Positions 37,481 through 38,341 of a DNA stretch of 38,341 nucleotides are shown here, in pieces (position 1 is the stretch's first letter; every line of letters starts with the position of its first letter). The DNA is taken from positions 35,365-73,705 of the forward strand of contig NZ_JWIO01000025.1 in assembly GCF_001017755.1 (NCBI RefSeq), given 5' to 3'. A program made the translations under genes and the position numbers. This DNA comes from Protofrankia coriariae (GTDB lineage Bacteria; Actinomycetota; Actinomycetes; Frankiales; Frankiaceae). The notes beneath the pieces were generated by a model, which did not search any database, had not been told where the DNA came from, and saw only the letters and a list, made by a program, of their open reading frames with translations.

Positions 37481-38341
37481 TCAGGCCGCGCGGGGCATGC
37501 CGGGGTCGGCTGCCGAAATCGGGTCGGGATGTCCGCGCGCTGCCCGCGCCGCGTCCAGTTGAGCGCGCCACCGATGGCGGTCCGCGACCGCACGCAGCAG
37601 CAGATGTTCCCGGCGTGGGACGGCTGGATCACCGGGCCGGAGCAGCGTCCACACCGTCCGCGCCGGGTCAGCACCAGTCGCGGTCGCCGGGCCGGTGGCA
37701 ACCTGGCCGAGCGCTTCGAGCTGTTCGCGGATCCAGACGACCCGATCGGCCTTGTGATCGGTCAGCGTCTTGCCCGACCACTTCCGGCTGACGAGCACCC
37801 GTCGGCCGCCGAAGCCGAGGGTTTCGCGCCGGTGGGCCTTGCCCCGGCACCGTCCCGGTACCAGCCCGGCCCGTGGGTTTTTCGGCTGGACGGCGTAGAG
37901 CAGCCAGTTCGCGCATGTCGGCGAGCACGGTTCGTACCGCAGCGCGTCGGCGAGCCGGTCCACATGCTGTCGCTGCGCGTCGCTGGTCGCCGCGTGGCAG
38001 GCGTCCAGACTCTTGGTCAAATATTTCGTCAGGTAGCCGATCAGCCGGCCGGTATTCGCGTTGTTCGCGGTCACCCCGTCCGCGCGGACCTGCACCCCGA
38101 ACCGGACCACGTGCGCGGGTTCGGCATCCTCCCCGAGCGCGTCCAGCGCCGCATCCCAGGTCGGCAGCGGTGCCCCGGTGTCCGGGTCGACGTAGCTGCC
38201 GGCCCGCTCCTCCCAGACCGGTAGCCGGCCCGGGGCGTAGACCGGCCGGTCACATGCCGGCCACCACACCTGGTGGTACGTCGCCGCCGCCACCTGCCGC
38301 AGCAGCACCCGTGGGATCGTGCCGCGGATCGCCGCGTGCAG
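37481..38341 (-). CDS. RepSA-like replication initiator, C-terminal part (cut by window edge)
   Basis: 287 visible codons; the frame is open to the window end. The segments IPRVLLRQVAAATYHQVWWP, HVVRFGVQVRADGV, GRLIGYLTKYLTKS, TCANWLLYAVQPKNPRAGL and KAHRRETLGFGGRRVLVSRK, WSGKTL are those of the pSAM2 RepSA / rolling-circle-type initiators of Streptomyces and relatives. The N-terminal zinc and catalytic part lies outside the window. It starts replication of the excised element. In an operon with Xis. Confidence 0.92.
   Translation of the reverse strand: MHAAIRGTIPRVLLRQVAAATYHQVWWPACDRPVYAPGRLPVWEERAGSYVDPDTGAPLPTWDAALDALGEDAEPAHVVRFGVQVRADGVTANNANTGRLIGYLTKYLTKSLDACHAATSDAQRQHVDRLADALRYEPCSPTCANWLLYAVQPKNPRAGLVPGRCRGKAHRRETLGFGGRRVLVSRKWSGKTLTDHKADRVVWIREQLEALGQVATGPATATGADPARTVWTLLRPGDPAVPRREHLLLRAVADRHRWRAQLDAARAARGHPDPISAADPGMPRAA

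Larger units (their letters stand above)
34568..38341. mobile_element. Element 2: AICE-like element beside tRNA-Arg (right end outside window)
   Basis: From left: tyrosine integrase pointing at the tRNA, a small protein, a small protein homologous to one in element 1, a divergent HTH gene, an Xis-like gene and a RepSA-type initiator. This is the usual core of actinomycete integrative and conjugative elements such as pSAM2. The transfer (FtsK-like) gene and attR must lie beyond the window, so the attachment core cannot be defined here. Confidence 0.85.

Noticed and set aside
1-38341. CRISPR arrays, cas genes, retrons, restriction systems or insertion sequences
   Set aside because: No regularly spaced repeats of 25-40 bp with unique spacers, no reverse transcriptase, no transposase and no restriction genes were seen.

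Overview
This is high-GC DNA from a filamentous-type actinomycete. A Frankia-like host is a guess, based on the end of a GlnD gene, a type VII secretion-like ATPase and WXG100-like proteins, Hanks-type kinase and BTAD-domain proteins, frequent GTG starts and many ATGA/GTGA gene overlaps. I cannot name the species. The window is host chromosome interrupted by two integrated elements, each next to a tRNA gene.

Layout. 1-894: 3' end of glnD. 1022-1111: tRNA-Ser(GCU). 1088-15636: element 1 (~14.5 kb), bounded by a 25-bp direct repeat of the tRNA 3' end. From left to right it carries a tyrosine integrase reading into the tRNA, a divergent XRE regulator pair, small HTH/Xis-like proteins, a DUF2742-like protein, a P4/D5-type primase-helicase, a TOPRIM/topoisomerase-VI-A-like protein, and an HK97-fold major capsid protein with small neighbours but no visible portal, terminase, protease or tail. 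Next come a divergent regulator module, a repeat-rich region that looks like an origin or regulatory array, a leftward operon of small proteins under a second divergent module, and a toxin-antitoxin pair beside attR. It looks like a phage-satellite island of the phiRv1/phiRv2 kind rather than a complete prophage. 15637-16010: a decayed integrase, the trace of an older element at the same tRNA site.

16174-34426: host DNA. It holds an HdeD-like membrane protein, a large EccC-like type VII ATPase with an N-terminal ubiquitin-like region and a degenerate FHA region, an APC-family permease, a leftward set (unknown protein, WXG100-like, WXG100-like), a divergent large membrane-anchored BTAD protein preceded by two DnaA-box sequences, a transmembrane Ser/Thr kinase, an MFS transporter with an unusual central loop, and a YfcE-like phosphoesterase. 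EccB, EccD, EccE and mycosin genes are not in the window, so this is a partial or atypical type VII locus.

34495-34567: tRNA-Arg(ACG), followed by element 2, cut by the window edge. It carries an integrase, small proteins, a divergent HTH module, Xis and a RepSA-like replication initiator, which is the layout of an actinomycete integrative and conjugative element.

Most interesting: the two elements share a recurring cassette. A small HTH protein of 65-75 aa (rightward) faces a leftward gene, with an inverted-repeat operator between them. In two cases the leftward gene has the same two-tier RNA hairpin 36-37 nt before its start, with different but compensated stem sequences. Element 1 also has a 55-bp perfect direct repeat, each copy followed by a palindrome of the form GGGTAC-N-GTACCC whose interior differs but stays paired, plus 25-bp iteron-like repeats. 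All of this was read by eye; no searches were run.
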